DNA of 60,767 nucleotides from an uncultured Clostridia bacterium (GTDB lineage Bacteria; Bacillota; Clostridia; Christensenellales; Borkfalkiaceae), in contig CAKQRE010000009.1 in the NCBI GenBank assembly GCA_934271265.1, positions 1 to 60,767 on the forward strand, in the 5' to 3' direction. Every line of letters starts with the position of its first letter. Position 1 is the stretch's first letter. The position numbers were made by a program, and so were the translations under genes. The notes beneath the pieces were generated by a model that saw only the letters and a list, made by a program, of their open reading frames with translations, was not told the DNA's origin and ran no database searches. Positions 1-9,039 of the stretch are shown in pieces.

Positions 1-227
1 TTTTTCGAAGAGGAGACAACTGCTTTCCGAGTCCGTTTTCTCCTCTTCGAGCATCACCTTTTTCCGAGAACTCCGTTTATCCCATGCGGGTTTATCATAA
101 CAATAACTTATCGTACGCCCTTAGTCCTTAAGGGACGAAGTCTTTATCGGTATTTAAACCTTTAGATTATATTTGTTTGTAGCGTTTTCTTGTCGCTGTC
201 AGCCCGTCAGGCGGGGCGAAAACTTGT
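1..227. repeat. Long intergenic repeat, copy 1 (window edge)
   Basis: This stretch is almost identical to 19864-20090, in the same orientation, with only about a dozen differences. It begins inside the element at the window edge. It holds a hairpin with a 12-bp perfect stem (5-16 with 39-50, TCGAAGAGGAGA and its complement) and a smaller CCCTTA/TAAGGG hairpin near 118-134. No credible reading frame is shared by both copies, so it reads as a non-coding dispersed repeat. Together with 228-355 it fills the gap downstream of the membrane protein gene at 356-1384. Confidence 0.85.
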
Positions 228-255
228 GTTTTTTCTTTTAGCCGCAAACCTTTTT

Positions 256-328
256 GTCATTTTGATCCTGCCCGCCTGCCCGACTTGTGAAAAATCTCAA
301 AAAGGGGTGCAGGGGGCAGAATGACGGA
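256..328. repeat. GTCATTCTGA-type intergenic repeat
   Basis: The segment runs from GTCATTTTGATCCTGCC to an AAAATCTC motif and then CAGAATGAC, which is the reverse complement of its own start. It belongs to the family also seen at 20101-20350, 28871-28916 and 57918-57966. It could fold as an imperfect hairpin and might act as a weak transcription end for the gene at 356-1384. Confidence 0.55.
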
Positions 329-355
329 AACATAGTCTTATGAGGTCAAACGGAA

Positions 356-1384
356 TTACGGTTCGGAAAAATTCGCGCGGGACAACAGATAGTTGAACAT
401 TTTCAGAAACACGATCGCGCAGACAAGAAAGGCAACCGATTTTAAAATGGTTCCGAAGAATACGATCGTGGAATCGAACGACACCATCAGATTCATACAG
501 CAGCAAAGCAACAAAAGAAGATATACCGAACTTTCCTTTCCTCTGTCCGCTCGGACGGGCGAAGACGTAAGCGCGACGATCCCTCCGCAGATGATCGACT
601 GAAAGAAGAACATAAAGGAGAGAAAAACCGAATAATACGCAACGGACGAGAAAAAGCCCGCCGAATATTTCCGGAAATAATAATCGGAAAAAAGTATCGC
701 GCTTGTCGGTTGTGAATTAGAGCCTGAACCGCCGAACGTAACGACCGTCATCAGCTGTTCGATCTGCCCTGTCATGCTTTTTGCCGCGCCGAATCCGCCG
801 TAAACGGTGGTTACGAGAAGCACGATCGCGAAAATATTATCTTTCTTTGAAAACTTCACGTAGAGCATCGCAACGAAAAACAGCGCGACGTCGTCTATCA
901 GACGATTGAACACCCAAAGGATCCATCTCTCGTTGAAAAGAAGCTCCGAACTATAATTCTTTACCACGTCGAGAAGAACGTACAGGATAAGCCCGATCGC
1001 AAAGCCGCCGAAAATGCGCACGTAGGAAACGTTTTTCATTACGTTAAGCCCGTAAACGAAATACACGGTAAAAAGAGGCAGTATCAAAGAAGAAGTTAGC
1101 GCCATGATAAGAAGAAGCATGGTGCTCATCGTCATCTGCGCCACGAAAAACAGAAATAAATTGAGAAAAACGGTAATAAGAAGAACGGGAAAAGCGTCCC
1201 TGATATCGGGCACTTTCAAATTTTCCGAAAGCATGCCGCCTTTTCTGTGAATTCCGAGAACGGAAAACAAAGTGGGCTTGTTTTGTTTTTCCTCGACAAC
1301 CGGTTCTTCTTTCGCCTCGAACGTATCGGTGCAGATCCCTTCTTCTTCGTCCTTCGAATTGACGCGTAAATAATCGTTATTCAT
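356..1384 (-). CDS. Uncharacterised multipass membrane protein, third gene of the two-component operon
   Basis: The product has 342 aa and I do not recognise a family. The first 65 residues are charged and probably cytoplasmic (Glu/Lys-rich). They are followed by about seven to nine hydrophobic helices with few charged loops; the last ones are rich in Leu, Cys and Phe (around residues 245-335). The ATG at 1384 overlaps the end of the sensor kinase gene by 8 nt, so the two are very likely translationally coupled. By inference the protein could be an effector or accessory sensor for the kinase. No transporter, protease or enzyme motif is visible, and repeats follow the gene rather than a clear terminator. 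Confidence 0.8.
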   Translation of the reverse strand: MNNDYLRVNSKDEEEGICTDTFEAKEEPVVEEKQNKPTLFSVLGIHRKGGMLSENLKVPDIRDAFPVLLITVFLNLFLFFVAQMTMSTMLLLIMALTSSLILPLFTVYFVYGLNVMKNVSYVRIFGGFAIGLILYVLLDVVKNYSSELLFNERWILWVFNRLIDDVALFFVAMLYVKFSKKDNIFAIVLLVTTVYGGFGAAKSMTGQIEQLMTVVTFGGSGSNSQPTSAILFSDYYFRKYSAGFFSSVAYYSVFLSFMFFFQSIICGGIVALTSSPVRADRGKESSVYLLLLLCCCMNLMVSFDSTIVFFGTILKSVAFLVCAIVFLKMFNYLLSRANFSEP

Positions 1385-2828
1385 TTTTCACCCTGTTAAA
1401 TTCGACGAAAAAGTTACTGCCGCAGTCCTTCTTGCTACGAACGCCGTATTTTAATTTATGATTATCCAGAATTGCCTTAACGATGGAAAGCCCGAGCCCC
1501 GTACCCTTCACCGGGCGGGAATTCGTTTCCGATATGCGCTTGTAGCGATCCCATATCGTCGGAAGCTTTTCGGCGGATATCCCCTTGCCGGAGTCGATTA
1601 TCTCAAGTAAGATCTTGTCGTTCTCCGCCGTGAGATACACTTTTACCACCTTGTCTTCCCCGGTATAGTTGATGGAGTTTCCGAGAAGATTGTAAATGAC
1701 CTGCTCTATTTTCTTTTCGTCGGCAACGGTAATAAGGTCGGGCGCGATATGGTCTTCGATCTGATACCCCTGGTTTTCCACGTAATCGGAAAACCGCCCG
1801 ATCACCTTTTCCGTAAGCTCGGACAAGTCAAATTCCTGCGGGTCGAACGTTTCTACTGCCGACTGCAACTTGGAAAGATTCAGAATATCGGTCACAAGCA
1901 TGGCAAGCCTGTCCGCTTCCTCTATGATGACCTGCGCGTGCTTCGCCCTTTTCTCGGGATCGTTGCCGGAAAAATCGCCGATCATTTCCGCATATGCCTT
2001 AATCATCGTAAGCGGCGTTTTCAGATCGTGCGAAACGTTTGCGAGAAGATCCCTTTGTAACATGCCGGACTTGATCACGCAATCTTTCGCATAGTTCAGC
2101 GTTTTGCCGAGCTCGTTGATCTCGGTATAACTGCCCTCCGTGCGGAACGTGACGGAGCTGTCTCCGTCCGCCCATTTTTTCGCTACCGCGCTCATTTCGT
2201 CGATCGGTTTAGAAAGTTTTCCGGCAAGATACCAGGAAAGGAAAAAGCCGATCACCACCACGACCGCCGTAACGAGGATAAACTGCGCCCTTAAAATAAA
2301 CACCGTTTCCGAAAGCCTTTCGCGGGAACTCGTGAGAACGAGATAACAATCGACCTCGCCGTTCGTGTTCAGGATCGCGGCGGCGCTGTAAAACACGCTT
2401 TGCCGTTTTTCATGATCGTTCGGATCGACCGCCTGATATACGTCGCATACTTCGTTTTCTTTCGCATTGATCAGGCTTTCCACCGCGCGGGAGATCGTTG
2501 CGGATTCCGTAGCGGCAAGATTGGAAAAACTCGCGCCGGAAGGATATTTCAGAATGTATTCCGCGGCGGTATGGTCGATCTTTACAAGATAAACGTTGAC
2601 CCCCGCTTCCCGGCACGTCTGCGCGATCATTTCGAACGCGCCGTCGTTTCCCGTTTTTGCCTGAAGCCTTACGGAATAATCCCGCATGCTCGATATCTTT
2701 TCCCGCCGATAATACCCCTCTAAAAGAGCAAGCTGAAAAATCCAGACGAACGCGATGATCGACAGGATGAAAACGGTGAAGTAGAGCCACATTTTAAATT
2801 TCAGTTTTCTGAAATCCGGCTTCTTCAT
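1377..2828 (-). CDS. Membrane sensor histidine kinase (OmpR/PhoR class)
   Basis: The product has 483 aa. There is a membrane helix at about 13-33, an extracellular sensing region of about 140 residues, a second helix near 180-200 and a HAMP linker. The dimerisation/phosphoacceptor domain has His267 in the motif NVSHDLKTPL. The HATPase domain carries an N box (NLLGNSINYTG), DSGKGI (G1) and GTGLGLSIV (G2). The start ATG overlaps the stop of the response regulator gene (ATGA at 2825-2828), as in most such pairs. The extracellular part resembles no sensor I can name, so the signal is unknown. Its partner is the regulator at 2825-3502, and the membrane protein at 356-1384 follows with an overlap. 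Confidence 0.95.
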   Translation of the reverse strand: MKKPDFRKLKFKMWLYFTVFILSIIAFVWIFQLALLEGYYRREKISSMRDYSVRLQAKTGNDGAFEMIAQTCREAGVNVYLVKIDHTAAEYILKYPSGASFSNLAATESATISRAVESLINAKENEVCDVYQAVDPNDHEKRQSVFYSAAAILNTNGEVDCYLVLTSSRERLSETVFILRAQFILVTAVVVVIGFFLSWYLAGKLSKPIDEMSAVAKKWADGDSSVTFRTEGSYTEINELGKTLNYAKDCVIKSGMLQRDLLANVSHDLKTPLTMIKAYAEMIGDFSGNDPEKRAKHAQVIIEEADRLAMLVTDILNLSKLQSAVETFDPQEFDLSELTEKVIGRFSDYVENQGYQIEDHIAPDLITVADEKKIEQVIYNLLGNSINYTGEDKVVKVYLTAENDKILLEIIDSGKGISAEKLPTIWDRYKRISETNSRPVKGTGLGLSIVKAILDNHKLKYGVRSKKDCGSNFFVEFNRVKNE

Positions 2829-3502
2829 AATTCGAACTTATAACCCATACCCCTTAACGTAACGATGAATTTTCTGTACTGTTTCAGATTGCTTCTCAGC
2901 ATTTTGATATGGGTGTCCACGGTACGATCGTCCCCGTAAAAATCATAACCCCAAACGTCGGAAAGAAGTTTTTCTCTCGAAAGGGCAATGCCGCGGTTGT
3001 TTACCATATAGAAAAGCAACTCGTACTCCTTCGGCGTAAGGTCGGCTTTTTCGCCGTCTACGTAAACGTTGCGCCCGAGCATATCGATCTCGAGCCCTTC
3101 GAATTTCATCACGGAGTTGTTCTTCTGCTGATTCTTGGAATTGGCGTTACGCTTTAATACGGCGTTGATACGCGCCATGACTTCCTTGGGGGAAAACGGT
3201 TTCACGACGTAATCGTCGACCCCGATCTCGAAACCGAAAAGTTTATCGTACTCTTCCCCTCTCGCCGAAAGCATGATAACGGGAATATCTTTCGTTTTGC
3301 GGATCTCTTTCACAGCGGAATATCCGTCGAGCTTGGGCATCATGATATCCATGAGAATAAGGTCGTAATCGTTCTGTTTGCATTTCTGCACGGCTTCCAT
3401 GCCGTCTCCCGCCTGATCCGATTCAAACCCTTCGAATTCCGCATACTCCGCGAGAACCTCTCTGATTTTCGCTTCGTCGTCTACGATCAAAATTTTATAC
3501 AT
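2825..3502 (-). CDS. OmpR/PhoB-family response regulator
   Basis: The product has 225 aa. The receiver domain is at 1-120 with the acidic pair DD near residues 8-9, the phosphoacceptor Asp52 in LMDIMMPKLDG and a Lys in VVKPFSP. A winged-helix DNA-binding domain occupies about 130-225 and ends in the usual RTVDTHIKMLR ... VTLRGMGYKF pattern. I chose the ATG at 3502 rather than the upstream one at 3550: the protein then begins MYKILIVDDE, and GGAGG lies 8 nt upstream. It is the first gene of a three-gene operon with the sensor kinase and the membrane protein. It probably regulates transcription of genes not identified here, and possibly its own. Confidence 0.95.
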   Translation of the reverse strand: MYKILIVDDEAKIREVLAEYAEFEGFESDQAGDGMEAVQKCKQNDYDLILMDIMMPKLDGYSAVKEIRKTKDIPVIMLSARGEEYDKLFGFEIGVDDYVVKPFSPKEVMARINAVLKRNANSKNQQKNNSVMKFEGLEIDMLGRNVYVDGEKADLTPKEYELLFYMVNNRGIALSREKLLSDVWGYDFYGDDRTVDTHIKMLRSNLKQYRKFIVTLRGMGYKFEL

Positions 3503-3554
3503 CGTTTTTACCTCCGTATATCCGTTTTTATTGAAACGATTATAAATCAATTAT

Positions 3555-3563
3555 ATTATAACA
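3555..3563 (-). promoter_or_regulatory. Probable extended -10 promoter of the two-component operon
   Basis: On the minus strand the sequence reads TGTTATAAT, an extended -10 (TGnTATAAT). It is about 46 nt upstream of the regulator start, with further overlapping TATAAT hexamers just downstream. No good -35 is visible, which suits a regulated or autoregulated promoter. The rest of the gap 3503-3787 shows nothing else I can name. Confidence 0.45.
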
Positions 3564-3787
3564 GGAAAGCAACGGAATGAAATAAATGTGAAAAAAGCGA
3601 TTTTTTGCACTTTTTGGCACAAAATTTTACTTTTTCACAATTCCGTTTACCCTTTTTACGGGTACTTTCCTCACTTTCGCGACTGTTTTGATCCGGGTGA
3701 TTTCAATGGTCTTTCACATCCTTTCCCGACGGTTTCACCCCTTTCACCGCCGGCGCACCGCAACGCTTTCCTTTCCGAACGATATCG

Positions 3788-4480
3788 TCAAAGCTCTTTC
3801 AAAGCGTTGTTCCCTCTTTCATACAGAAAGCTTTGTCCTTCGCCGATCGCCTTTTCAAAGGTTTCGTTCCGGAACACGAGCGCAGAGCGATTCCCGATGC
3901 AATAAAAAATGCTTTCGTGAACGCCTTGCCCGACCGACAGAAGAAAATCTTCCTTTCTTTCGTCGAAATGAGGGCACGCCCCGCCGCTTAGGATACCGAG
4001 CGCGTTTTCATATCCGTAAGGGGTATCTTCGCCCGCGTCCGTCTTACTGTCGGTATACATTTCGCGAAACCAGCAGATCGCCCCGGCGGAAAGCCCGCAG
4101 AGGATCGCGCCGCGCCGATAAGCCGCAAGGATCGATTCCGTCACGCCCGTTTCCTTCCATTTCGAAAGCATGTAAACGGTATCGCCCCCGCCCACGTAGA
4201 TCAGATCCGCCGTTTCGAATTTCTTTTTCAGCTTCTCCTCGTCCGCCACGCCGCGCGACAGGAGAGCGACGTCCGTTTTCAGCCCGTTGTCTCCCGTATA
4301 GGTTTTATGAAAGGTATTGTAATAAGGCATGCAGTCTCTGCTCGCCGTTCCGACGAACAACGCGACAGCCCGTCTGTCTCCCGCGCGTTTTTTTGCTTCT
4401 TCGCAAAGGAAACGATCGATCAAAGCCGTCTCTTTGCTCTTCAGTTCTCCGCCGCCGATCGCGACGATCGTTCTGTCCAT
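3788..4480 (-). CDS. Peptidase S51 (dipeptidase E-like) family protein
   Basis: The product has 230 aa, the usual size for this family of cytoplasmic serine peptidases, which includes aspartyl dipeptidase PepE and cyanophycinase-like enzymes. Visible features are the N-terminal strand MDRTIVAIGGGE, YVGGGDT near residues 95-101, and the nucleophile elbow CGLSAGAICW with Ser131 as the expected catalytic residue. The family signature fits, but the exact substrate (Asp-X dipeptides or another) cannot be read from sequence. The ATG at 4480 has AAGGAAAG upstream and follows the LysR-type regulator by 33 nt, so it is probably in the same operon. Confidence 0.88.
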   Translation of the reverse strand: MDRTIVAIGGGELKSKETALIDRFLCEEAKKRAGDRRAVALFVGTASRDCMPYYNTFHKTYTGDNGLKTDVALLSRGVADEEKLKKKFETADLIYVGGGDTVYMLSKWKETGVTESILAAYRRGAILCGLSAGAICWFREMYTDSKTDAGEDTPYGYENALGILSGGACPHFDERKEDFLLSVGQGVHESIFYCIGNRSALVFRNETFEKAIGEGQSFLYERGNNALKEL

Positions 4481-4513
4481 ACGCTTTCCTTCTTCCGTAA
4501 ACTTTTCCGCAGG

Positions 4514-5416
4514 TCACACGTTGTAAAGGTTGTTATCGAGAATACGGATAAACTCCTTCACCGCGTAGGAATGAGATTCAACCTCTTTACTCAGCACAAC
4601 GCCCGTTGCCCGAAGGGGAAGAGTCGGCGTGACTTTGATCTCGGACAATTCCTTTCTCTCGAGCTGTTCCTGCACGTATCTGCGGGGAATGCACGCGATC
4701 CCCATACCGTTTTTCGCCATTTCGATCAGAAGTTCCACGCTTCCGATCTCGAACTCCGGCACGATATTGATATTCAGCGATTCCAGAAAATTCACGATCT
4801 CTTTTGTGGTAGACGTGGAATTATCCAGCATCAGAATGGGGTAATTGGGCAGGTTTTCGAGAGGGATCACTCTGTCGAACAAATTGGAGAATTTGTCCGA
4901 CGCAACGAAAATATCTTCCACAACGCCCGTCTGTCCCGTCAGGATCACGTTTTTATCGTAAACGGGAAGATTGACGAAACCGATATCCGCCTTATTCGAT
5001 TTGATCAGCTCGAGGGTCTCTTTCGTCGTGCTGTCTTTGAAAGTTATGGTCACGTTCGGGTAGATATCGTGATACTTTTTAATATAACGCATCAGATAGT
5101 GCGTCACGACGGTATCGGACGCGCTGATCCTCACCGTGCCCGTCGCAACCGTTTTCATCTCTTTAAACTTCGCTTCCGCCGCGCCGATGAGCTTCATCGC
5201 CTGATCGACGGCGGCAAACACCTGTCTTCCGCCCGTTTCGGTCAGCTCCATTCCGCGGGAAACACGGTTAAAAAGTTTCCCGCCGAGCTTGTATTCGAGC
5301 TGTTTGATCGCCTGTGAAACCGCAGGCTGAGAAATATGCAATTCCTGCGCGGCTTTCGTTAAACTTCCGTTCTTCGCCACCGTATAAAAAAGCTTGTATA
5401 AATCAAGATCGACCAT
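4514..5416 (-). CDS. LysR-family transcriptional regulator
   Basis: The product has 300 aa. The N-terminal winged helix-turn-helix (1-60) is typical: LYKLFYTVAKNGSLTKAAQELHISQPAVSQAIKQLE. An effector-binding domain of the type 2 periplasmic fold follows from about residue 90 (VRISASDTVVTHYL ...). I chose the ATG at 5416 because GGGAGG lies about 7 nt upstream and the HTH then begins at the usual distance; an in-frame ATG at 5476 would add 20 charged residues without a site. It sits 102 nt downstream of mnmE and 33 nt upstream of the S51 peptidase gene, which is the obvious candidate target. The effector is unknown. Confidence 0.93.
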   Translation of the reverse strand: MVDLDLYKLFYTVAKNGSLTKAAQELHISQPAVSQAIKQLEYKLGGKLFNRVSRGMELTETGGRQVFAAVDQAMKLIGAAEAKFKEMKTVATGTVRISASDTVVTHYLMRYIKKYHDIYPNVTITFKDSTTKETLELIKSNKADIGFVNLPVYDKNVILTGQTGVVEDIFVASDKFSNLFDRVIPLENLPNYPILMLDNSTSTTKEIVNFLESLNINIVPEFEIGSVELLIEMAKNGMGIACIPRRYVQEQLERKELSEIKVTPTLPLRATGVVLSKEVESHSYAVKEFIRILDNNLYNV

Positions 5417-5518
5417 GCGTGACCTCCCGTTTTTTCTTATTTTCTCCCTTTTCCCCTCTTTTCTTCCGTCGCGCAATTTCCGCCGCCCGCAGCTACAGGC
5501 AGATCGTATTTACCGGGA

Positions 5519-6859
5519 TCATTTTCCGACGCAGAATTTTCCGAATATCTCGTCTATGATCCTTTCGTTCGCGCTTTCGCCGCTGATCTCTCCGAGGGCT
5601 TCCCATGCGTCCTTGATATCGATCGTCACGAGATCGGGCGTTCTGTCCATACCGGAAAGAGCGTCGCTCAGAGCTTCCCGTACGCGGAGCAAGGCGTCTT
5701 TATGCCTTTCCTCCGTAAGAAAATCGGCGTTGAAATCGATTTTGCCGCCCATCGCCTTTTCGGAAAGCAACGCTCTGAATTCGTCGACCCCTTCTCCCGT
5801 TTTCGCCGAAACGCGCACGTCCCCTATAACATCGCAAACGGCGGGAAGATCGCTTTTGTTCACGACGACGATCCTTTCGAGATCTTTCGTGTCTTCAAGT
5901 ACCTTTTTATCGTCCTCGCCGAGGGGCAAAGAACCGTCGAGCACGACCACGCACACGTCGCTCTCCTTCATGGCGCGAACCGAACGTTCGATCCCGGAAT
6001 TTTCAAGATCGTCCCCGCTGTCGCGGATACCGGCGGTATCGGTAAGCAGATACTTCACGCCGTCGATAACGATCTCGCCCTCCACAAGGTCGCGCGTTGT
6101 TCCCGCGACGGAAGAAACGATCGCCTTTTCGTAATCGAGCAAACGGTTGAGAAAAGAACTCTTCCCCGTATTCGGGCGCCCGAGCAACGCGACTTTCACG
6201 CCGCTTTTGATCGTTCTGCCCTTGCCGTAACGGGAAAGCAGGTCATCCGTTTTTTTCAGCACTTCGCAAAGACTACCGCGGATATCCTCCGCATTGTCCT
6301 CGCCGACCCCTTCGTCCGGATAATCGATATCCGCATTGAGAAACGCAAGCGCGTAAGTGAGCTTAGCCTGCATCTCTTTTACGATCGCATTCAGTTTTTC
6401 GCGATAGAGATAATACCCCGCACGTACGCCGCCGACCGATTCGCTGTTGATCATATCGATCAACCCTTCGCAGGAAGAAAGGCTCATCTTGCCGTTTAAA
6501 AAGGCGCGGCGGGTGAACTCCCCGTTCGTCGCCATTCTCGCGCCGAGAGCAAGCGCGCGCTTTAACACCCCGCGGGAGATCGCGACCCCGCCGTGGCAAT
6601 GAAACTCGATCGTATCTTCTCCCGTGTAGCTCTTCGGTCCGCGGAAGAATACGCACATACCGAAATCGGTAAAATCGCCGCCGTCGATTTCTCCGGGATA
6701 CATTTTATATGGTTCGAAATCCTTCACGGGAGTTTTCCCGATCGGACGGAACATTTTCTCCGCGATCGCAAGCGGGCTTTCCCCGCTGATCCTGATGACC
6801 GCGACGCCGCCCGTTCCGGGGGCGGTAGAGATCGCCGCGATATTCTGTCCGTATGTCAT
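5519..6859 (-). CDS. mnmE: tRNA uridine-5-carboxymethylaminomethyl(34) synthesis GTPase MnmE
   Basis: The product has 446 aa, the normal length. With MnmG it modifies the wobble uridine of tRNAs reading split codon boxes. The N-terminal folate-binding domain starts MTYGQNIAAISTAPGTGG. A helical domain encloses the G domain: the P-loop GRPNTGKSS near residues 226-234, the G2 region AGTTRD, DTAGIR and VNKSDL. The C-terminus is FCVGK, matching the conserved C(I/L/V)GK with the functional Cys. The ATG at 6859 has AAAGGAG upstream. The gene lies 12 nt after a membrane-protein gene, in the minus-strand run starting at proS; mnmG is not in the window. Confidence 0.97.
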   Translation of the reverse strand: MTYGQNIAAISTAPGTGGVAVIRISGESPLAIAEKMFRPIGKTPVKDFEPYKMYPGEIDGGDFTDFGMCVFFRGPKSYTGEDTIEFHCHGGVAISRGVLKRALALGARMATNGEFTRRAFLNGKMSLSSCEGLIDMINSESVGGVRAGYYLYREKLNAIVKEMQAKLTYALAFLNADIDYPDEGVGEDNAEDIRGSLCEVLKKTDDLLSRYGKGRTIKSGVKVALLGRPNTGKSSFLNRLLDYEKAIVSSVAGTTRDLVEGEIVIDGVKYLLTDTAGIRDSGDDLENSGIERSVRAMKESDVCVVVLDGSLPLGEDDKKVLEDTKDLERIVVVNKSDLPAVCDVIGDVRVSAKTGEGVDEFRALLSEKAMGGKIDFNADFLTEERHKDALLRVREALSDALSGMDRTPDLVTIDIKDAWEALGEISGESANERIIDEIFGKFCVGK

Positions 6860-6871
6860 CGGTCGCTCCTT

Positions 6872-7831
6872 TCAGGAAAACAGATCGTTTCCGTCATTTG
6901 TATTTCCGCCGTCGGACCCCTTTGCGGGATCCTGCTTATTCTCCCCTTGCTCGTTCGCGTGGGAATTAAAATCTGCAAACGGATCGCTTTCGTCCGTTTT
7001 TTTATCGGAAAATTCGGAAAAAGGATCTTCCGCCGGCTTCTGAGAGGAGGCAGAGGGAGATTCGCCGTACCGATTATTTCCGTAAGGCGTATCGCCGTAG
7101 TTCCCGAACGGATTGCCGTAAGCGTTTCCGTTGCGATAATTCCCGAAACCGCCGCTCGCGCGGTAACGTGCCGCGCGCTCTCTCAGATACTGTCCGTAAT
7201 CTCCTCTTTCGTTGTTTCTTACCGAGAAAAGGAAAATCGCGAAAAGCAGGTCGGACGAGAACAGCACGTCGAATACGATCGCCCAAACGGAAAGGACGGA
7301 CGCTTTCTGCGGGTTATAGATCTTGTACAGATTCATGCACAGTATGAACGTCAGGACGATCGTCGCAAGGGAACAGATATTTGCAAGCGACGTGAGCATA
7401 AAGGGAAGCCCGTACACTGCGAAGTCTTCCTCGATCAGCGCTTTTCCTTCAAGCAGCAATCTGATCAGCGGAATGCCGTAAACGCCGTCGAGCACGCCGA
7501 GAGCAAGAACGTAACCGCCTGCGGTCAGAGCCGCCGCAAGTCCGAGAGCTTTATATTTTGCAAACAGCCCCTCTTTCCCCTGCAGCTCGCCCATGAGATA
7601 CAACGCAAGAAAGGGGACGAACGCAAACCACGCTTTCCCGAGCCCCGACCTTACCGACATTCTGTAAAGGGCAAACCCGCGGAAGAGAAATCCCACGGCG
7701 AAAAACAAAAATTTAAAGCCGAGCGTCATAAACAAAAACAGCAGATATCCGTCCGCAGCGAGACCGCTGCCGATCGCCTGCGCAAGCGATCCCGAAAAAG
7801 TCTGCAACGAATACAATACGGAATAAATCAT
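6872..7831 (-). CDS. Hypothetical membrane protein with Asn/Gly/Tyr-rich tail
   Basis: The product has 319 aa and no family I recognise. About six hydrophobic helices span residues 20-205, including GLGKAWFAFVPFLALYLMGEL, which resembles the DUF805-like or signal-peptidase-associated membrane proteins of Firmicutes only loosely. From about 215 to the end it is soluble and of low complexity: first rich in Asn, Gly and Tyr (repeats of YGN/FGNY), then rich in Asp, Ser and Asn. The ATG at 7831 has GAGGTGA upstream, 14 nt after the CPBP protease gene and 12 nt before mnmE, so it is probably co-transcribed with both. Its function is unknown. Confidence 0.82.
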   Translation of the reverse strand: MIYSVLYSLQTFSGSLAQAIGSGLAADGYLLFLFMTLGFKFLFFAVGFLFRGFALYRMSVRSGLGKAWFAFVPFLALYLMGELQGKEGLFAKYKALGLAAALTAGGYVLALGVLDGVYGIPLIRLLLEGKALIEEDFAVYGLPFMLTSLANICSLATIVLTFILCMNLYKIYNPQKASVLSVWAIVFDVLFSSDLLFAIFLFSVRNNERGDYGQYLRERAARYRASGGFGNYRNGNAYGNPFGNYGDTPYGNNRYGESPSASSQKPAEDPFSEFSDKKTDESDPFADFNSHANEQGENKQDPAKGSDGGNTNDGNDLFS

Positions 7832-7845
7832 TCAGGTCACCTCAT

Positions 7846-8976
7846 TTATAATTGAAATACGATCTGCACGAAAGCGAATAAGATCCCGATCCCGAGCAGG
7901 ATCGCCGCGACGGTCGGATTTGCTTTCCCGGAATTTTCGCGGAACTTACCGCCGATCCGATAGGTCATGCCGTCGCCGCGGAAAGGCGCGCTCTCCGTCG
8001 CGTCGCGAAGGGCAACTTCCCCGTTTTCGTCCTTTACGGCATAAAACCTGCCGCTGTGCCACGGTTTCCCGCCGAGAGCTTTTTTCTTTTCGTTTCCCAC
8101 GAGCATCGTGCCGAAATATACGACGGATACCGTAAGGCAGATCACGCCGAAGGCGATCATGACGGCATCCGTAAAACTGCCGAGAAGATACGCCCCTTTC
8201 GTTCCCGTCTGCGACGCGATCGTGTGGTTCATCATCAGTCCGACCGCGACCGTAAAGGAATTGTTAAAGAAATGCATTGCCGAGCCGAGAAGCCAGTTCC
8301 TCGTGATAGATACGACCGAGGCGATCGCTACCCCGCCGAGAAATTGCAGGATCATCATCTGAAAAGACCCGTGCATAAACGAGAACATAACGGCGGAACA
8401 AAGAACGGCGCATACGCCGCCGAATTGCTCCAGCCCCCGCATGACGATCCCGCGGAACAGCATTTCTTCGACCACAGCCGGAAGAAGAGCGGTAAGCAAC
8501 AGGTAGAGAAGAACGAACAAGGGAGAAAGAACGCTTGTCGGCGGATTATCCGGCACGTTTGCCGCGCCGAAAAAATCGGAAGCGTCTTCTCCGAACGCGA
8601 GATGGGTATAATAAAAACTAACCATAATGCCGGCAACGAGAAGAAGGCTCATCAGAACCTGTACGCCGTCCCACTTTGCCACGTACCCCGCACCCGAAAA
8701 GGGATCCACCCGCCGGATCTTACAATACGCAAAAGCGATCAGAAAAAGCAGAGCCTGCGAAAGCAGCGTGCTTACGATCATGTAAGCGTAATAATCGAAC
8801 CGGTATACGGCGCGAAGCATACCCCCGGCGAACGTCCGCAGAAAAAGAGGAAACAGCAGCCAGCACGTAAGAACGATCAGATAGACGATCGCCGAGTCGA
8901 GCGCGTTGAACCGTTTCGGATTATACTCTTTTTTCCCCGCAGAGGGGTCTTTTATCCTCACGTTTTCATTTTCCAT
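7846..8976 (-). CDS. CPBP-family intramembrane glutamic endopeptidase
   Basis: The product has 376 aa with about eight membrane helices. The three motifs of the CAAX-processing/bacteriocin-protection (Abi) family are all present: EExxxR at 170-175 (EEMLFR), FxxxH ending at His202 (FSFMH), and HxxxN at 235-239 (HFFNN). These form the expected intramembrane active site. The N-terminal 25 residues are charged, and after the protease core there is a soluble insert of about 60 residues before a final helix, longer than the minimal family. Its role could be processing of prenylated or signal-anchored proteins or resistance to bacteriocins; the sequence does not say which. It lies 63 nt downstream of proS. 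Confidence 0.92.
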   Translation of the reverse strand: MENENVRIKDPSAGKKEYNPKRFNALDSAIVYLIVLTCWLLFPLFLRTFAGGMLRAVYRFDYYAYMIVSTLLSQALLFLIAFAYCKIRRVDPFSGAGYVAKWDGVQVLMSLLLVAGIMVSFYYTHLAFGEDASDFFGAANVPDNPPTSVLSPLFVLLYLLLTALLPAVVEEMLFRGIVMRGLEQFGGVCAVLCSAVMFSFMHGSFQMMILQFLGGVAIASVVSITRNWLLGSAMHFFNNSFTVAVGLMMNHTIASQTGTKGAYLLGSFTDAVMIAFGVICLTVSVVYFGTMLVGNEKKKALGGKPWHSGRFYAVKDENGEVALRDATESAPFRGDGMTYRIGGKFRENSGKANPTVAAILLGIGILFAFVQIVFQL

Positions 8977-9039
8977 GATTTTTTCTCCCGTAAAGCATCC
9001 GGCAGTACCGCGACCGTTTTTTTTCGCAAAATTCTCTTA

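Noticed and set aside
4307..5317. Long plus-strand frame opposite the LysR gene
   Set aside because: It is the antisense of a well-supported gene; similar long antisense frames accompany most minus-strand genes here and reflect codon bias.
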